64,000 nt of DNA from Candidatus Obscuribacterales bacterium. GTDB taxonomy: Bacteria > Cyanobacteriota > Vampirovibrionia > Obscuribacterales > Obscuribacteraceae. Below, one piece after another: positions 7,954-16,336 of the stretch. The first letter of the stretch is position 1, and each line of letters begins with the position of its first letter. The stretch is from assembly GCA_019745415.1 (NCBI GenBank), contig JAIETF010000011.1, forward strand, positions 22,794 to 86,793, in the 5' to 3' direction. The notes beneath the pieces were generated by a model, which saw only the letters and a program-made list of their open reading frames with translations, searched no databases and was not told the origin of the DNA. The position numbers and the translations under genes are program-made.

Positions 7954-8643
7954 CTAGCCTTTCAGCCTGTAGCCTAAACCGTGCACTGTTTCGATTGGGC
8001 AAAGCTCTTTCACTTCGCTTATCTTTTTTCGCAGGGTTTTCATTGTGGTATAGACCGTGCCGATGGCAACTTGGCTATCTGAATGCCAAACTCTTTCAAG
8101 CAGAGCCTCTGGGCTGAATACCTGGTTGGGGTTGCGCATTAGAAACTCGACCAAAGCCAACTCTTTTGGTAAAAGCTTGACCTCTTGTCCCGCTATCGAA
8201 AGAGACTTTGACTTGAGGTCAAAGACCATATCGGCGCTGACGATTTGGTTGGTTCCTGTGCCTCCAAAGCGCCTGAGCAGTGCCCGCACGCGCGCCGCGA
8301 CTTCTCTTGTGTCAAAAGGTTTGGTAAGGTAGTCGTCGGCGCCTGTATCAAGACCGCAGGTTTTGTCGGCGATAGTGCCTCGTCCGGTCAGCATCAAAAC
8401 CGGCGTTGGTGCGCTGCCTTGTTTTTGGCTTTCAAGCTGACGCAGTTTTGCGCAAAGTTCGATGCCGTTATAGCCTGGCACTTGCCAGTCAAGAATAATC
8501 ACATCGTACTGATAGGTGCTCATCAAGTCCCAAGCCAGATTACCCTCTTCGGATAGCTCGACCAAGTAACCTTCGGCTTCAAGCTCTACCTTTAAGAGGA
8601 ACGAAATATCCATTTCGTCTTCGACTATGAGAATCTTTGCCAT
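7954..8643 (-). CDS. OmpR/PhoB-family response regulator
   Basis: A 229-residue two-domain regulator. The receiver domain has the acidic pair in 'ILIVEDE', phosphoacceptor Asp52 in 'DVIILDWQVPGYNG', Thr86 and Lys108 ('DDYLTKPF'). The C-terminal winged helix ('LLPKELALVEFLMRNP ... VYTTMKTLRKKI ... VHGLGYRL') is of the OmpR type, which binds 10-11-bp-spaced direct repeats. The start is the ATG at 8643, five bases after GAGG; an upstream GTG-like extension adds non-conserved residues. Together with the PAS kinase at 5436-6755 it probably makes a two-component system, and the phased TTGAAA repeats nearby are candidate binding sites. Confidence 0.93.
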   Translation of the reverse strand: MAKILIVEDEMDISFLLKVELEAEGYLVELSEEGNLAWDLMSTYQYDVIILDWQVPGYNGIELCAKLRQLESQKQGSAPTPVLMLTGRGTIADKTCGLDTGADDYLTKPFDTREVAARVRALLRRFGGTGTNQIVSADMVFDLKSKSLSIAGQEVKLLPKELALVEFLMRNPNQVFSPEALLERVWHSDSQVAIGTVYTTMKTLRKKISEVKELCPIETVHGLGYRLKG

Positions 8644-9073
8644 GGGACCTCGAGAAAACTCTATGATAACCCGATTAGAAATTACCCGGTCAATATTATA
8701 GATGCCTGCGCCCAAACACTGCCGGCTCCCGGTCGTTTAATTGGTCGTTTAGTTGGCTGATGAGTTGGCTGATAAGTGAGTCGTTTAGTTAACTGTCCCT
8801 TTGGTCTTTCGATTTCATCTGACTCTATTGTCTATTGCTTCTGTCTTTGCCTTTTCGTGTATAGCAACTAGGCAAACCTTTTTTTCTTGCCCTCGCCCAA
8901 GCAGGTATGCATTAGTATAGTAGAAAAGTGTCAAAAAGAAGAAAAAGTGCCAAAAAGCTCAGAAATTGGCTGAATTTGGTCTGTTCATCTATCAAATGAC
9001 TTGAGAGCTAGCCACTTGGGGCGGGTTGACCGAGCTATATCCTTTGCAGGCGGTTCAGACTTAATGTTCATCC
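8644..9073. other. Intergenic region without a gene
   Basis: About 430 bp between the response regulator start and a strong hairpin. It contains a degenerate 12-bp tandem repeat (8731-8790) and a run of AAAAAGTG/AAAAAGTGCC words near 8925-8957 ('AAAAGTGTCAAAAAGAAG' and 'AAAAAGTGCCAAAAAGC'). No ORF with a plausible start and composition was seen. Confidence 0.5.
8731..8790. repeat. Degenerate 12-bp tandem repeats, GGTCGTTTAATT type
   Basis: Units GGTCGTTTAATT (8731-8742), GGTCGTTTAGTT (8743-8754), GGCTGATGAGTT (8755-8766), then GGCTGATAAGTG and a partial TCGTTTAGTT (8781-8790). The array lies ~90 bp upstream of the response regulator start. Other 12-bp arrays occur at 9528-9563 and 46653-46724. 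Confidence 0.6.
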
Positions 9074-9117
9074 AGCCCGACTGCTTTCTTGCTTCAACAA
9101 GAAAGCAGTCTAGGGCT
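9074..9117 (-). terminator. Strong hairpin downstream of the small-gene cassette
   Basis: Perfect 13-bp arms GACTGCTTTCTTG (9079-9091) and CAAGAAAGCAGTC (9098-9110) enclose a CTTCAA loop; outer AGCCC (9074-9078) and GGGCT (9113-9117) extend the stem with a two-base bulge. It lies 73 bp past the stop of the 106-residue gene on the minus strand, where a transcript end is expected. There is no U-tract in either direction, so it may instead be an RNA-stabilising stem. Confidence 0.5.
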
Positions 9118-9189
9118 TGGCTTTAATGCCGCAGTACAGCTCAGAGAAGCGGTGCAGCTGGGGGCGGCTCTTGCTTGCGATAGTTTGGC

Positions 9190-9510
9190 TTACTTGACCA
9201 GATAAGACCCCTTAGGCAGGGCGCCCTTCGCGGCCAGTTCGTCCAGCAGATAGCCAGTCACAAGAGACGTAGGTTCGCCGGCGACGAAGCGCGCCGTTTT
9301 GCCGCGGGTATATGCGTCGCTCTTGCCCGTCACCTCGAAAACCCGCACATCGTCGCTGCCGCACTCTTGATCCACCTGGTATTCAAGGTCGCTTGCCGGC
9401 TGAAAGTGCTCGTTGATGTAGCGCTCCAGTTCTTCCGGACTCACCACATAAAACTGCTCCTGCTTGCAGGACATCGGTTTGACGGTTTTCACCGTTTGGT
9501 TGAGAGACAT
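9190..9510 (-). CDS. Small hypothetical protein (106 aa), cassette gene 3
   Basis: A soluble, acidic 106-residue protein that I do not recognise. It has no signal peptide or membrane segment. The N-terminal ~60 residues contain 'VVSPEELERYINEHF', a helix-like stretch, and the middle is rich in charged strands ('DLEYQVDQECGSDDVRVFEVTG'). The start is an ATG with AAAGGAG about ten bases upstream. Codons end mostly in C or G, as in the two genes upstream and in the 49667-52589 operon, and unlike the flanking genes. It is last in a minus-strand series of three small genes and is preceded by a 12-bp tandem repeat in its leader. Confidence 0.75.
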   Translation of the reverse strand: MSLNQTVKTVKPMSCKQEQFYVVSPEELERYINEHFQPASDLEYQVDQECGSDDVRVFEVTGKSDAYTRGKTARFVAGEPTSLVTGYLLDELAAKGALPKGSYLVK

Positions 9511-9527
9511 GGTCTCGATACTCCTTT

Positions 9528-9563
9528 ACTTGCTTGCTTACTTGCTTGCTTACTTGCTTGCTT
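9528..9563. repeat. 12-bp tandem repeat ACTTGCTTGCTT, three exact copies
   Basis: Exact units at 9528-9539, 9540-9551 and 9552-9563, in the 77-bp gap between two cassette genes and immediately before the ribosome-binding site of the 9190-9510 gene. In the mRNA it reads AAGCAAGCAAGT repeated. Copy number could alter the spacing or structure of this leader. Confidence 0.85.
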
Positions 9564-9587
9564 CTTTGCGCTGCTTGATGGGCTTCA

Positions 9588-9791
9588 CTAGTTGCTGAGA
9601 TAGCCGGGAACAAAGACGATGCCGTCTGCACCAACAGCGATACCGGGAGCCTTGATGTTGTCGGGCTTGACCTTGTATGCGCGCGGGGCTGCTTCTGTCC
9701 GGCGCAGAGTTCCGGCGGCAAGCGCGGCGGCGTTGGCGGCAACGATTGGAGCAATCTGAGCCGAGATCGAGAGATTCTTATCTTGCTTCAT
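9588..9791 (-). CDS. Small hypothetical protein (67 aa), cassette gene 2
   Basis: A 67-residue protein with an Ala-rich helix (about residues 9-27, 'SAQIAPIVAANAAALAAG') followed by a basic stretch and a Gly/Val-rich end ('GIAVGADGIVFVPGYLSN'). I do not recognise it. AAAGGA eight to nine bases before the ATG supports translation. It has the same codon character as its neighbours (C/G-ending) and the same orientation. The amphipathic N-terminal helix and small size would suit a peptide or leader-containing precursor, but no maturation motif is visible. Confidence 0.65.
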   Translation of the reverse strand: MKQDKNLSISAQIAPIVAANAAALAAGTLRRTEAAPRAYKVKPDNIKAPGIAVGADGIVFVPGYLSN

Positions 9792-9909
9792 GGAGTTATC
9801 CTTTCATCCATTTCTTCAGTAATTACTGAGGTTATGCCATAGCTCTTGATGCACCGAGCCGCTCGCTTGATGCACCATTAATTTGTCGTGAACGCCGGTC
9901 GGTGCGGGG

Positions 9910-10233
9910 CTAAATCTTGTTCCAATGAGCCAGCAGTTGGACGCGCTGACGTTCAGGCCGGCTCGATGCGCTTCTTTTGAAGGCGACGATCTGCGCCGTG
10001 ACCTTGATGCCGTGCCATGCCAAAAGCTCGATGGCTTCGGCGTTATCTTCGAGCAAGCGATTGCGTCGCCGGTTCACTTCTTTCGACCAGAACTTGTCGA
10101 TAAGCACACAGGTGTATTCACCTTTGATGGCTGCCTGCCGACACTTGCTCTTCCAGCGCTTGAAGTCTTCACAGCGCTCTTCACGTGCTTCTCTGGCCAG
10201 GCTGCTCAGCTCTTTAGCAAAACTTCCTTCCAT
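9910..10233 (-). CDS. Small basic hypothetical protein (107 aa), cassette gene 1
   Basis: A 107-residue, strongly basic and helical protein ('EERCEDFKRWKSKCRQAAIKGEY', 'SKEVNRRRNRLLEDNAEAIELLAWHGI'). The start is the ATG at 10233, preceded by AAAGGA at good spacing; the longer frame up to 10323 has no support. It ends with an Arg/Gln-rich tail. Charge and length suggest a nucleic-acid-associated or phage-like accessory protein, but no domain is recognised. First of the three-gene cassette. Confidence 0.7.
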   Translation of the reverse strand: MEGSFAKELSSLAREAREERCEDFKRWKSKCRQAAIKGEYTCVLIDKFWSKEVNRRRNRLLEDNAEAIELLAWHGIKVTAQIVAFKRSASSRPERQRVQLLAHWNKI

Positions 10234-10734
10234 AGCAATTCCTTTCTGATTTCGCTTTTCAGATTTCGCTTTTCTGAATTTACTTCCAGCTCTAGCTCTT
10301 CTCACTTGAGCTACTGCAAGCAAGCACCGTCTGATTGACCCTTCAGGACGTCAATTAATTCTTTGAACGATGCTCGGCTCTTGGTTCTCGATGAGTTTTT
10401 TGCAGTTTCTCTAAGTGATTTAGTTGCTAGTTGATGCCTTTACCATACGCTTGTGATACTGCAAAACAGAGGCTCTTTGGTTAGTTCATGGAAAATTTTT
10501 GAATATCGAGATGACGAGGTTGTAACTGGCCGCGCGGAACAGCAATTTACTGACTGTGAATTGTTCTTTTCTTTGAACCGGTTGGTGGCTAGAGCAAGGT
10601 CTGTCTTTAGTTGGCTAGAATGAGATAGGGCAGTGCTGCCCGATTTGTCTTTGTCGGTGCCAGCCTCGCCAACTGCAATTTTTGAGGCGGTCGTGTTCTT
10701 ATGCTGCAATCAAGTTGGCAGCACTTATAGACCA
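10234..10734. other. Intergenic region, no supported gene
   Basis: About 500 bp between the small-gene cassette and the end of the large operon. A minus-strand frame at 10440-10709 would give 89 residues, but it starts with TTG, lacks a ribosome-binding site and has Ser/Thr-rich non-coding-like composition. Nothing else was seen. Confidence 0.4.
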
Positions 10735-11982
10735 CTAAGTCGGTTGCAGAGCTTGCAGAACCTTTCGCGCATGCTCAATAAACTTGGTAGTGACTAGCTC
10801 AGGATGTTCGCGCACAAACCTGGCGCCATCAACCGTGCGCAGAGCCCAACGAGGCAGTGACCTTTTCTCATGGTCTATGAATTTGTCTAATTCGTTTATC
10901 CAAAATCTAGTAGATTGAACGAAGTTTTGGAGTTGAGAAGACAATGTTCCATTCTCATCCGCCAAGATTTGCAGGCGTCTGCGAATCAGTTCAGCCAATC
11001 TACCGGCGCAGACGATTTCGCTGGCGCCTCCGCCCCATTGGCCATCGACTGTTTCGTTTTCTTCTATTGAATAAAAGCGAAAAGTTCGCTGTTCCAAACC
11101 AGGCATAATTTTTCCTGTGTAATGCACTACGTCCTGTCCATTTACCTTCTCTAAATTGTGGGGCCGCTTCGCCACCATGCCGCACTCGTCCAGATAATGG
11201 TCAAGCTCCGCCTGGCTGCGAGCTTTGAGAATGCGACGCTCGGCACGAGGTTGCCTGCCCTCGGCAAGAGCGTGTATCTGTGCAGGTGCAAAGGGATACA
11301 GTTCGAGGTCTGTACAGGCATTGATATAGACGCCGTCAAAATCTTCTTGCGCATCGAGCAGTCTAAAGAGCTTTTCACCGGGCATGTGAGCAAGCTCAAA
11401 CTGCTCATGATTATTCTGTATATGCTCAGACTGTCTAAGAGCTGCCTGCCTATCCAGAAACGATTCGATAGTGTCACAGGCCGAAAAAAGCATTACGCCC
11501 TTAAGTCCCTTATAGTCCATCACAAGAGGTCTGTCTTTGTTCCACAAAACAGTCCACTCTAATGAGAGTATGTTTTGCACATCCTCGGTGAGATCGGCAA
11601 TTGTGCTGGGAACCACTGGGGCTGCTAATTGTTCTTCGCAGCTCAAAGCATTAGCAATATTTTTTAGTCGCTCTATGCCCCCTTCTTTCAAGCAAAGAGC
11701 GTGGGGTTCACCCAAATCAAAAACAATCATTTGAGTTTCAGTCGGCAGATTCGCCATGAGATGCCGACCGCGCATCGGTAGAAACTGGCGCTCTTGGTTA
11801 TCGGGGCTTTGGCGCTCGCTCATTACGGCAATTGTCTGCAGGCTATCAAAAGTCCATAGCACGGCGCAGTTTGTCTTGTCTGCTACAAGAAACCAATCTT
11901 GATAGTTGGCCAATGCACGCAGGCGGAAATCAGCATCGATACTGACGTCAGCCATAATCTTTCTGATTTCGTCAGCCTTCAT
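10735..11982 (-). CDS. Uncharacterised protein, last gene of the yeh-type operon
   Basis: A 415-residue soluble protein that I do not recognise. It has no signal peptide or membrane segment and alternates strands and helices through ~300 residues; the C-terminal ~110 residues are helical and basic ('RLAELIRRRLQILADENG', 'STRFWINELDKFIDHEKRSLPRWALRTVDG'). Its ATG overlaps the stop of the preceding gene (ATGA), so the two are translationally coupled. Its place after five genes matching the E. coli yehI-L-M-P-Q cluster makes it a likely extra component or adaptor of that MoxR-VWA system. No homology-based function can be offered. Confidence 0.8.
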   Translation of the reverse strand: MKADEIRKIMADVSIDADFRLRALANYQDWFLVADKTNCAVLWTFDSLQTIAVMSERQSPDNQERQFLPMRGRHLMANLPTETQMIVFDLGEPHALCLKEGGIERLKNIANALSCEEQLAAPVVPSTIADLTEDVQNILSLEWTVLWNKDRPLVMDYKGLKGVMLFSACDTIESFLDRQAALRQSEHIQNNHEQFELAHMPGEKLFRLLDAQEDFDGVYINACTDLELYPFAPAQIHALAEGRQPRAERRILKARSQAELDHYLDECGMVAKRPHNLEKVNGQDVVHYTGKIMPGLEQRTFRFYSIEENETVDGQWGGGASEIVCAGRLAELIRRRLQILADENGTLSSQLQNFVQSTRFWINELDKFIDHEKRSLPRWALRTVDGARFVREHPELVTTKFIEHARKVLQALQPT

Positions 11983-12749
11983 GCCTTTCTCTCAAATCTA
12001 AGCTCTCGGTCGGCTTGCAGGTGCACTCCGTCGCAGTTATACTCGAATATCTCGGGCAGACTAATACCGCCTTTGGTATTATGATATTCATTTACTGTAT
12101 AGATGGCATCTGCAGCCCAGGCAAAAACTCTCGATTTGTGCGACTGGGGCACTGCGCCCAAAAGTTTAGAGATTCGCCAACGACTGGCGTCCGAGCCCAA
12201 ATAGCCCTCTGCATCGAACACTCCGCATGATTTTATGGCTGACATAGTATCTGGTGCACAGATGGGCGCGTCTAGGCGATGGCTGATGATGGTGCCGTCC
12301 CGACGGGTAACTAAACTAATGGTGCAGCCGCTATTGTGTCTGAGTTCTTCATAGGTGCCGGCAACCAGCTCTGCATAGGGAAAGAGCGCTTGAAACTCAG
12401 AGTCTTGCATGAGCTTATTGACCGGCTGCTTAGTAACTGCAAGAGCCGCCCAAATCTCTTCAAGGTCGTCTAAAACTAGGTTGGTTCGCTCATCTATTGC
12501 TTTTGACTGCAATAGCAGAACACTCCGCACCCGTTCTACTTCGCTTTTGAACTCAGCTGCGCTTCGCTCTCTAGAGCTTTTGACCTGCACGGTCTTATCG
12601 AGGCTTTTGGCAAAAATATAACTGGCGGCAAGCGAAGACACTTTGTAGTCGCGCACCTCGCCGCCGGTGGCTAGCCCGACGAGTTCAACGGCCGTGCCCA
12701 AGCTCAGTGATTCATTATAGGAAAGTGAGATAACCTGCTTGGTTGGCAT
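11979..12749 (-). CDS. Uncharacterised protein of the yeh-type operon
   Basis: A 256-residue soluble protein that I do not recognise. The ATG at 12749 is preferred over an adjacent TTG. An N-terminal strand-rich region is followed by a charged helix (about residues 60-105, 'RERSAAEFKSEVERVRSVLLLQSKAIDERTNLVLDDLEEIWAAL') and a C-terminal domain with 'GCTISLVTRRDGTIISHRLDAP' and 'KSRVFAWAADAIYTVNEYHN', which resembles a small sensory or roadblock-like fold in pattern only. The stop overlaps the next start by four bases. It lies 170 bp downstream of the SWIM-position gene, the only sizeable gap in the operon. Confidence 0.78.
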   Translation of the reverse strand: MPTKQVISLSYNESLSLGTAVELVGLATGGEVRDYKVSSLAASYIFAKSLDKTVQVKSSRERSAAEFKSEVERVRSVLLLQSKAIDERTNLVLDDLEEIWAALAVTKQPVNKLMQDSEFQALFPYAELVAGTYEELRHNSGCTISLVTRRDGTIISHRLDAPICAPDTMSAIKSCGVFDAEGYLGSDASRWRISKLLGAVPQSHKSRVFAWAADAIYTVNEYHNTKGGISLPEIFEYNCDGVHLQADRELRFERKA

Positions 12750-12919
12750 CAAGAGCGCTCTCTATCGATTGATAAACTTGGATATTTTAGCGCGAATCGC
12801 CCTTGGCGTTGCTCTAGATTCAAGTAACTGAGAAGTAAGTCTGTCTGCGTGCATCTTGAGAGCTTCTGGTGACAATTGAAGAGTCTTTCCCGGTCAGACA
12901 TTTCGGCACTGCCGATTAA

Positions 12920-15178
12920 CTATTTAGTCGGCGTTGATGCCCAGAGTTCTTGTTTGATAAGCTTTTGCACATAGCAGGCTAAGAGTAGGCTACCGGCAAG
13001 ATTGACCTTTACTGCTTCATCTGGGTCTTGCTCTTCAGTTGCCACAGTTGTGACTCCTCCGGCAATTTCTTCAAGATATCTACTCAGTTCGACGACGCCA
13101 CAGTCTGCCAGCCACGATGCCAGTGCTTTAACACGGGCTAGACGCATGTCTGAAATGTTCCACACACCAGACTCGGCTATCTGCAGAAGTTGCCGATCAA
13201 CATCGCTTAGCGCCGCGTACATCTGCGACGAAGCTGCTTTACCCAGATCCAGCTCCGGCTCAAAGGAAAGTTCACCATCATCTCTTTCGTGATCAATTTC
13301 AATTCTTGTCTCGAGTTGATTGGGTGAGAACTTGGCCTTTAGTTTTGCAAGCAGGCTGCTGTTTTTTGATTGAATTAGCGCTCTGTCGAAACAGGGATTG
13401 AGGACAATGTCACCGCTGCGGCTGCCTGCTGAAATTAGTGTAAGGGGCTCCAGAACAATTCCCCTTGCCGAAGCGTATATTCGCACTACTACTCTGTTTA
13501 CATTCTCTAGCTCAGGCTTCAGTGACTCGAAGAAACTTATGGCTTCTTCGTTGATTGGCGCCCATGGTATAGAGAGCGACGCCGTTCGTCCGTCTTTATC
13601 AAATATTACCCAGTTGAGATTTTGGTGCAGTTCTTCAAAATAGAGTTTGCCCCATTTCTCTATTTTGAGCACTGAGACTTGCTCCAGCGGTCCGGCTTCC
13701 ACCAGACCGCTTACAAGCACACCTCTGGCGTAGTTGGTTAGCAAAGACCAATCATCAAATTGGCGTCCGGAAAAGTCGAAATCATCCTTAGTTAGAGCCT
13801 GCAAGTCTGCTACAGTTGACTTGTTCGTGGAGGAGAGTCTTCCCCTATCGTTAATGTGAGCATTCTGCAAAACAAATTTGCTCTTGCCCAGAATCTTCGG
13901 TGCAGCGCTCGACCATACAGGCTCGATCTCATAGGCATTGCCCAGGCTGAACTGCATATTGCCCTGTGGGCGACTGGCTGTATAGGTAAGAAATCTTGCC
14001 TGTTCAGCATCCCAGAAAAGAGTGGTAAGCCCTTCGAAGCCTGATTTTGATAGCCAACAGTAGCTGCCCAAGCCAAGCAAAGATAGATTGCCGCCCTCTC
14101 TATAGTTTGAGCGCGCCATGCCGGAAAGAGAGAGCGGCAATTTCCCTTCTTTCTGAGCGTGGCGGCGCAAAGACGTGGTTAGCGCATAGCACGTTGCTAA
14201 CAGTGAAAGCAAGCGCTGGCTTTCTCCTGAAACATGTTTTTCCAGAATCAACGAAACTTCTTCAGCCAGCCTATTCAGCAGTCGACTCAGTCTCGGCAGT
14301 CCCACCACTGATGCCGAGATTGAAAGAGTCAAGAGCCGTTCTTCCAGGTATTCCGACAAATGACTGAGTCCGGTGCGAATGATGTCTTCCAAAAGGCGCT
14401 TCGCTAAGTCAAGCACTTTCATTTTGTCTATTCCGGCTTCTACCGCATCAGTTTCGACGCTCTCTGCCTGCTTGTGACCGCGCTCTAGTTTGAGCGAAAT
14501 GATAGCTGCGCAAACCCAGCGCTTGTGCATTGCCTTTTGCGCAGTCGAGAGTATTTCGTCAAGCAACTTGAGACCCTTTGCCCTTGTGGGCAAAAGCCTC
14601 ACTTCAATATCATGTTCGGAAAGAGTTAGTGAAATTCCGTTTTCGCCTTCAACAACCATTGTTAGCGGTCTCTGTAATAAGGTAACAAGTTCGTTGTATA
14701 TTTTCTTACCGGCCCAGCGCGCTAGCATGCCATCATCAAGACCAGCTAGGGCTTCGACTAGCTTTTCGCCCTTGCTAAGGGTTGCGGTGTCGGTCTCTTG
14801 GGCGCCCTTATCTATTAGTTCAGCCGCTGCAGATTCTTGCCCATTCATTATTGCTACTTGCTCGGCACTGACAAAAGAATCTTTTTTGCTCAGATAGCTG
14901 CGCAGATAAAGGGTAGCCATGAGAATCTGTCTGGTCACGCCGCTTGCCTTTGTGTCGTCCCGGGCTTTAGCCGGACCGGCGGATGGCATCCAAACAGTCC
15001 AGCCGTTGCCGCGCACAACAAAGGCATCTGCTTCCTCTTGCACTGATATTTCGCTAAACTCGGTTTCTATATCTTTCTGGGCGCGCCTGACCAGACCTTT
15101 GTTTGCCAGGGCAACAAGAAAGTTCTCGTCACATTCGGCAAGTATTTCTCTGAGATTCTCTCTATCGGTATCTTTCAT
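12920..15178 (-). CDS. YehQ-position protein with apparently degenerate SWIM region
   Basis: A 752-residue cytosolic protein, mostly helical. It occupies the position that in E. coli-type clusters is held by the SWIM zinc-finger protein YehQ, after MoxR, DUF5682 and VWA genes. Near the N-terminus, 'WTVWMPSAGPAKA ... GVTRQILMATLYLR' (residues 60-93) has the shape of a SWIM finger (C.C then GVC.H before a hydrophobic helix), but the Cys and His ligands are absent, so it would not bind zinc. The assignment rests on position and this weak pattern. The rest contains no motif I can name. It starts 12 bp after the VWA gene and so is in the same transcript. Confidence 0.65.
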   Translation of the reverse strand: MKDTDRENLREILAECDENFLVALANKGLVRRAQKDIETEFSEISVQEEADAFVVRGNGWTVWMPSAGPAKARDDTKASGVTRQILMATLYLRSYLSKKDSFVSAEQVAIMNGQESAAAELIDKGAQETDTATLSKGEKLVEALAGLDDGMLARWAGKKIYNELVTLLQRPLTMVVEGENGISLTLSEHDIEVRLLPTRAKGLKLLDEILSTAQKAMHKRWVCAAIISLKLERGHKQAESVETDAVEAGIDKMKVLDLAKRLLEDIIRTGLSHLSEYLEERLLTLSISASVVGLPRLSRLLNRLAEEVSLILEKHVSGESQRLLSLLATCYALTTSLRRHAQKEGKLPLSLSGMARSNYREGGNLSLLGLGSYCWLSKSGFEGLTTLFWDAEQARFLTYTASRPQGNMQFSLGNAYEIEPVWSSAAPKILGKSKFVLQNAHINDRGRLSSTNKSTVADLQALTKDDFDFSGRQFDDWSLLTNYARGVLVSGLVEAGPLEQVSVLKIEKWGKLYFEELHQNLNWVIFDKDGRTASLSIPWAPINEEAISFFESLKPELENVNRVVVRIYASARGIVLEPLTLISAGSRSGDIVLNPCFDRALIQSKNSSLLAKLKAKFSPNQLETRIEIDHERDDGELSFEPELDLGKAASSQMYAALSDVDRQLLQIAESGVWNISDMRLARVKALASWLADCGVVELSRYLEEIAGGVTTVATEEQDPDEAVKVNLAGSLLLACYVQKLIKQELWASTPTK

Positions 15179-15190
15179 GGTCTTATCGGT

Positions 15191-16336
15191 TCATGACTTT
15201 TGCATTACGTCGGCCAACCAAACGGCAAGCTTAAGCGGCGTTAGAGCGGCTATTTCCATCCCTTCATTAGCCAGGCGTGCTGCCATAGTTTTGTCGTACC
15301 AGGCAGTGGCGCTGGCGTTTAGTGAGGCAAGACCAATTAGTCTTACTCCTGCTTCACGCAAACGCCTTATACCGCGCACAAGCACGCGGGGATCAGCCCC
15401 CTCGCAAAAATCTGTAATCAAGACAAAAATTGTACGTCTAGGCTGACTAACAAGACCTTCGCAATAGTTGACCGCCTGGCCAATATTTGTGCCACCGCCG
15501 AGTTGCGCACTCATAAGCACTTCTACCGGATCGTCGACATGTGCAGACAAGTCAACAATAGAGGTGTCAAAAAGCACTAGACGCACCTGCACCATAGGCA
15601 GAGAAGCAAGAACGCCGGCCATCACTGCCGAGTGAATGACGCTATCCACCATCGAGCCGGATTGATCGACGCAGATGATTATTTCCCAGGGCAGCCTGGG
15701 TTGTGCCCGGCGGTAGAATCGAGGATTGCTAACTACTAATTTCTTCAGTTCCGGATTCCAGTGCTTGAGATTGCGCCTAATAGTGCGCAGTGCGTCAAAG
15801 TTATTAGCAGATTTAAAAGTAGTTTGGGCGAAGCGATTGCGCTTGCCGTAGAGTGCATTCAAAAGATCCGGTCTAAGCTTCTTTTTTATATCTTCAACGA
15901 CTGTTTTTATAAGGCGGCGTGCTTCTTGCATTACAGCACCAGACATGCGTCCTTTCAAGGTCAAAAGAGCGCTGAGAAGCTCGGTGCTGGGTTGCATATT
16001 TCTCAGGGTTTCCGGATCATTCAATATTTCAGTCAGTCCGAATTTTTCCAGGGCATGACCTGTGATCTTTTCACAAGTCTCTTTCGGAAAGAGCTCTCGC
16101 ACCTTTTGCAACCAGCTTGGCACATTTATCTGACTGGGTTCGAGTCCGCCTAATTTCTCTTTCGCTGGAAACTGTTCTCTTTGTCCCCGCCCTTTGTATG
16201 TCCGGGAATAGAGTTGTTCCAGCACATCATCCATTTCGGTTTGCGACCCGGAAAGTTCATCTTGGAACTCAGGTTTTGTATATTTTCCAAGCACTAGACG
16301 CCAGCGCGCCAACGATTTTTTATTGCTGTCAGTCAT
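15191..16336 (-). CDS. yehP: VWA-domain protein, YehP-like
   Basis: A 381-residue protein (E. coli YehP is of nearly equal length). The C-terminal half is a von Willebrand A domain with a complete MIDAS: D224-x-S226-x-S228 ('CVDQSGSMVDS'), T283 ('GGGTNIG') and D309 ('LITDF'). The N-terminal ~200 residues are helical and basic, the usual partner-binding part of such proteins. MoxR ATPases work with VWA proteins as chaperone-like machines that remodel or load partners. It overlaps the DUF5682 gene upstream by four bases (ATGA) and is followed closely by the YehQ-position gene. Confidence 0.9.
   Translation of the reverse strand: MTDSNKKSLARWRLVLGKYTKPEFQDELSGSQTEMDDVLEQLYSRTYKGRGQREQFPAKEKLGGLEPSQINVPSWLQKVRELFPKETCEKITGHALEKFGLTEILNDPETLRNMQPSTELLSALLTLKGRMSGAVMQEARRLIKTVVEDIKKKLRPDLLNALYGKRNRFAQTTFKSANNFDALRTIRRNLKHWNPELKKLVVSNPRFYRRAQPRLPWEIIICVDQSGSMVDSVIHSAVMAGVLASLPMVQVRLVLFDTSIVDLSAHVDDPVEVLMSAQLGGGTNIGQAVNYCEGLVSQPRRTIFVLITDFCEGADPRVLVRGIRRLREAGVRLIGLASLNASATAWYDKTMAARLANEGMEIAALTPLKLAVWLADVMQKS

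Noticed and set aside
10440..10709. 89-residue minus-strand ORF
   Set aside because: TTG start, no ribosome-binding site, Ser/Thr-rich composition unlike neighbouring genes.
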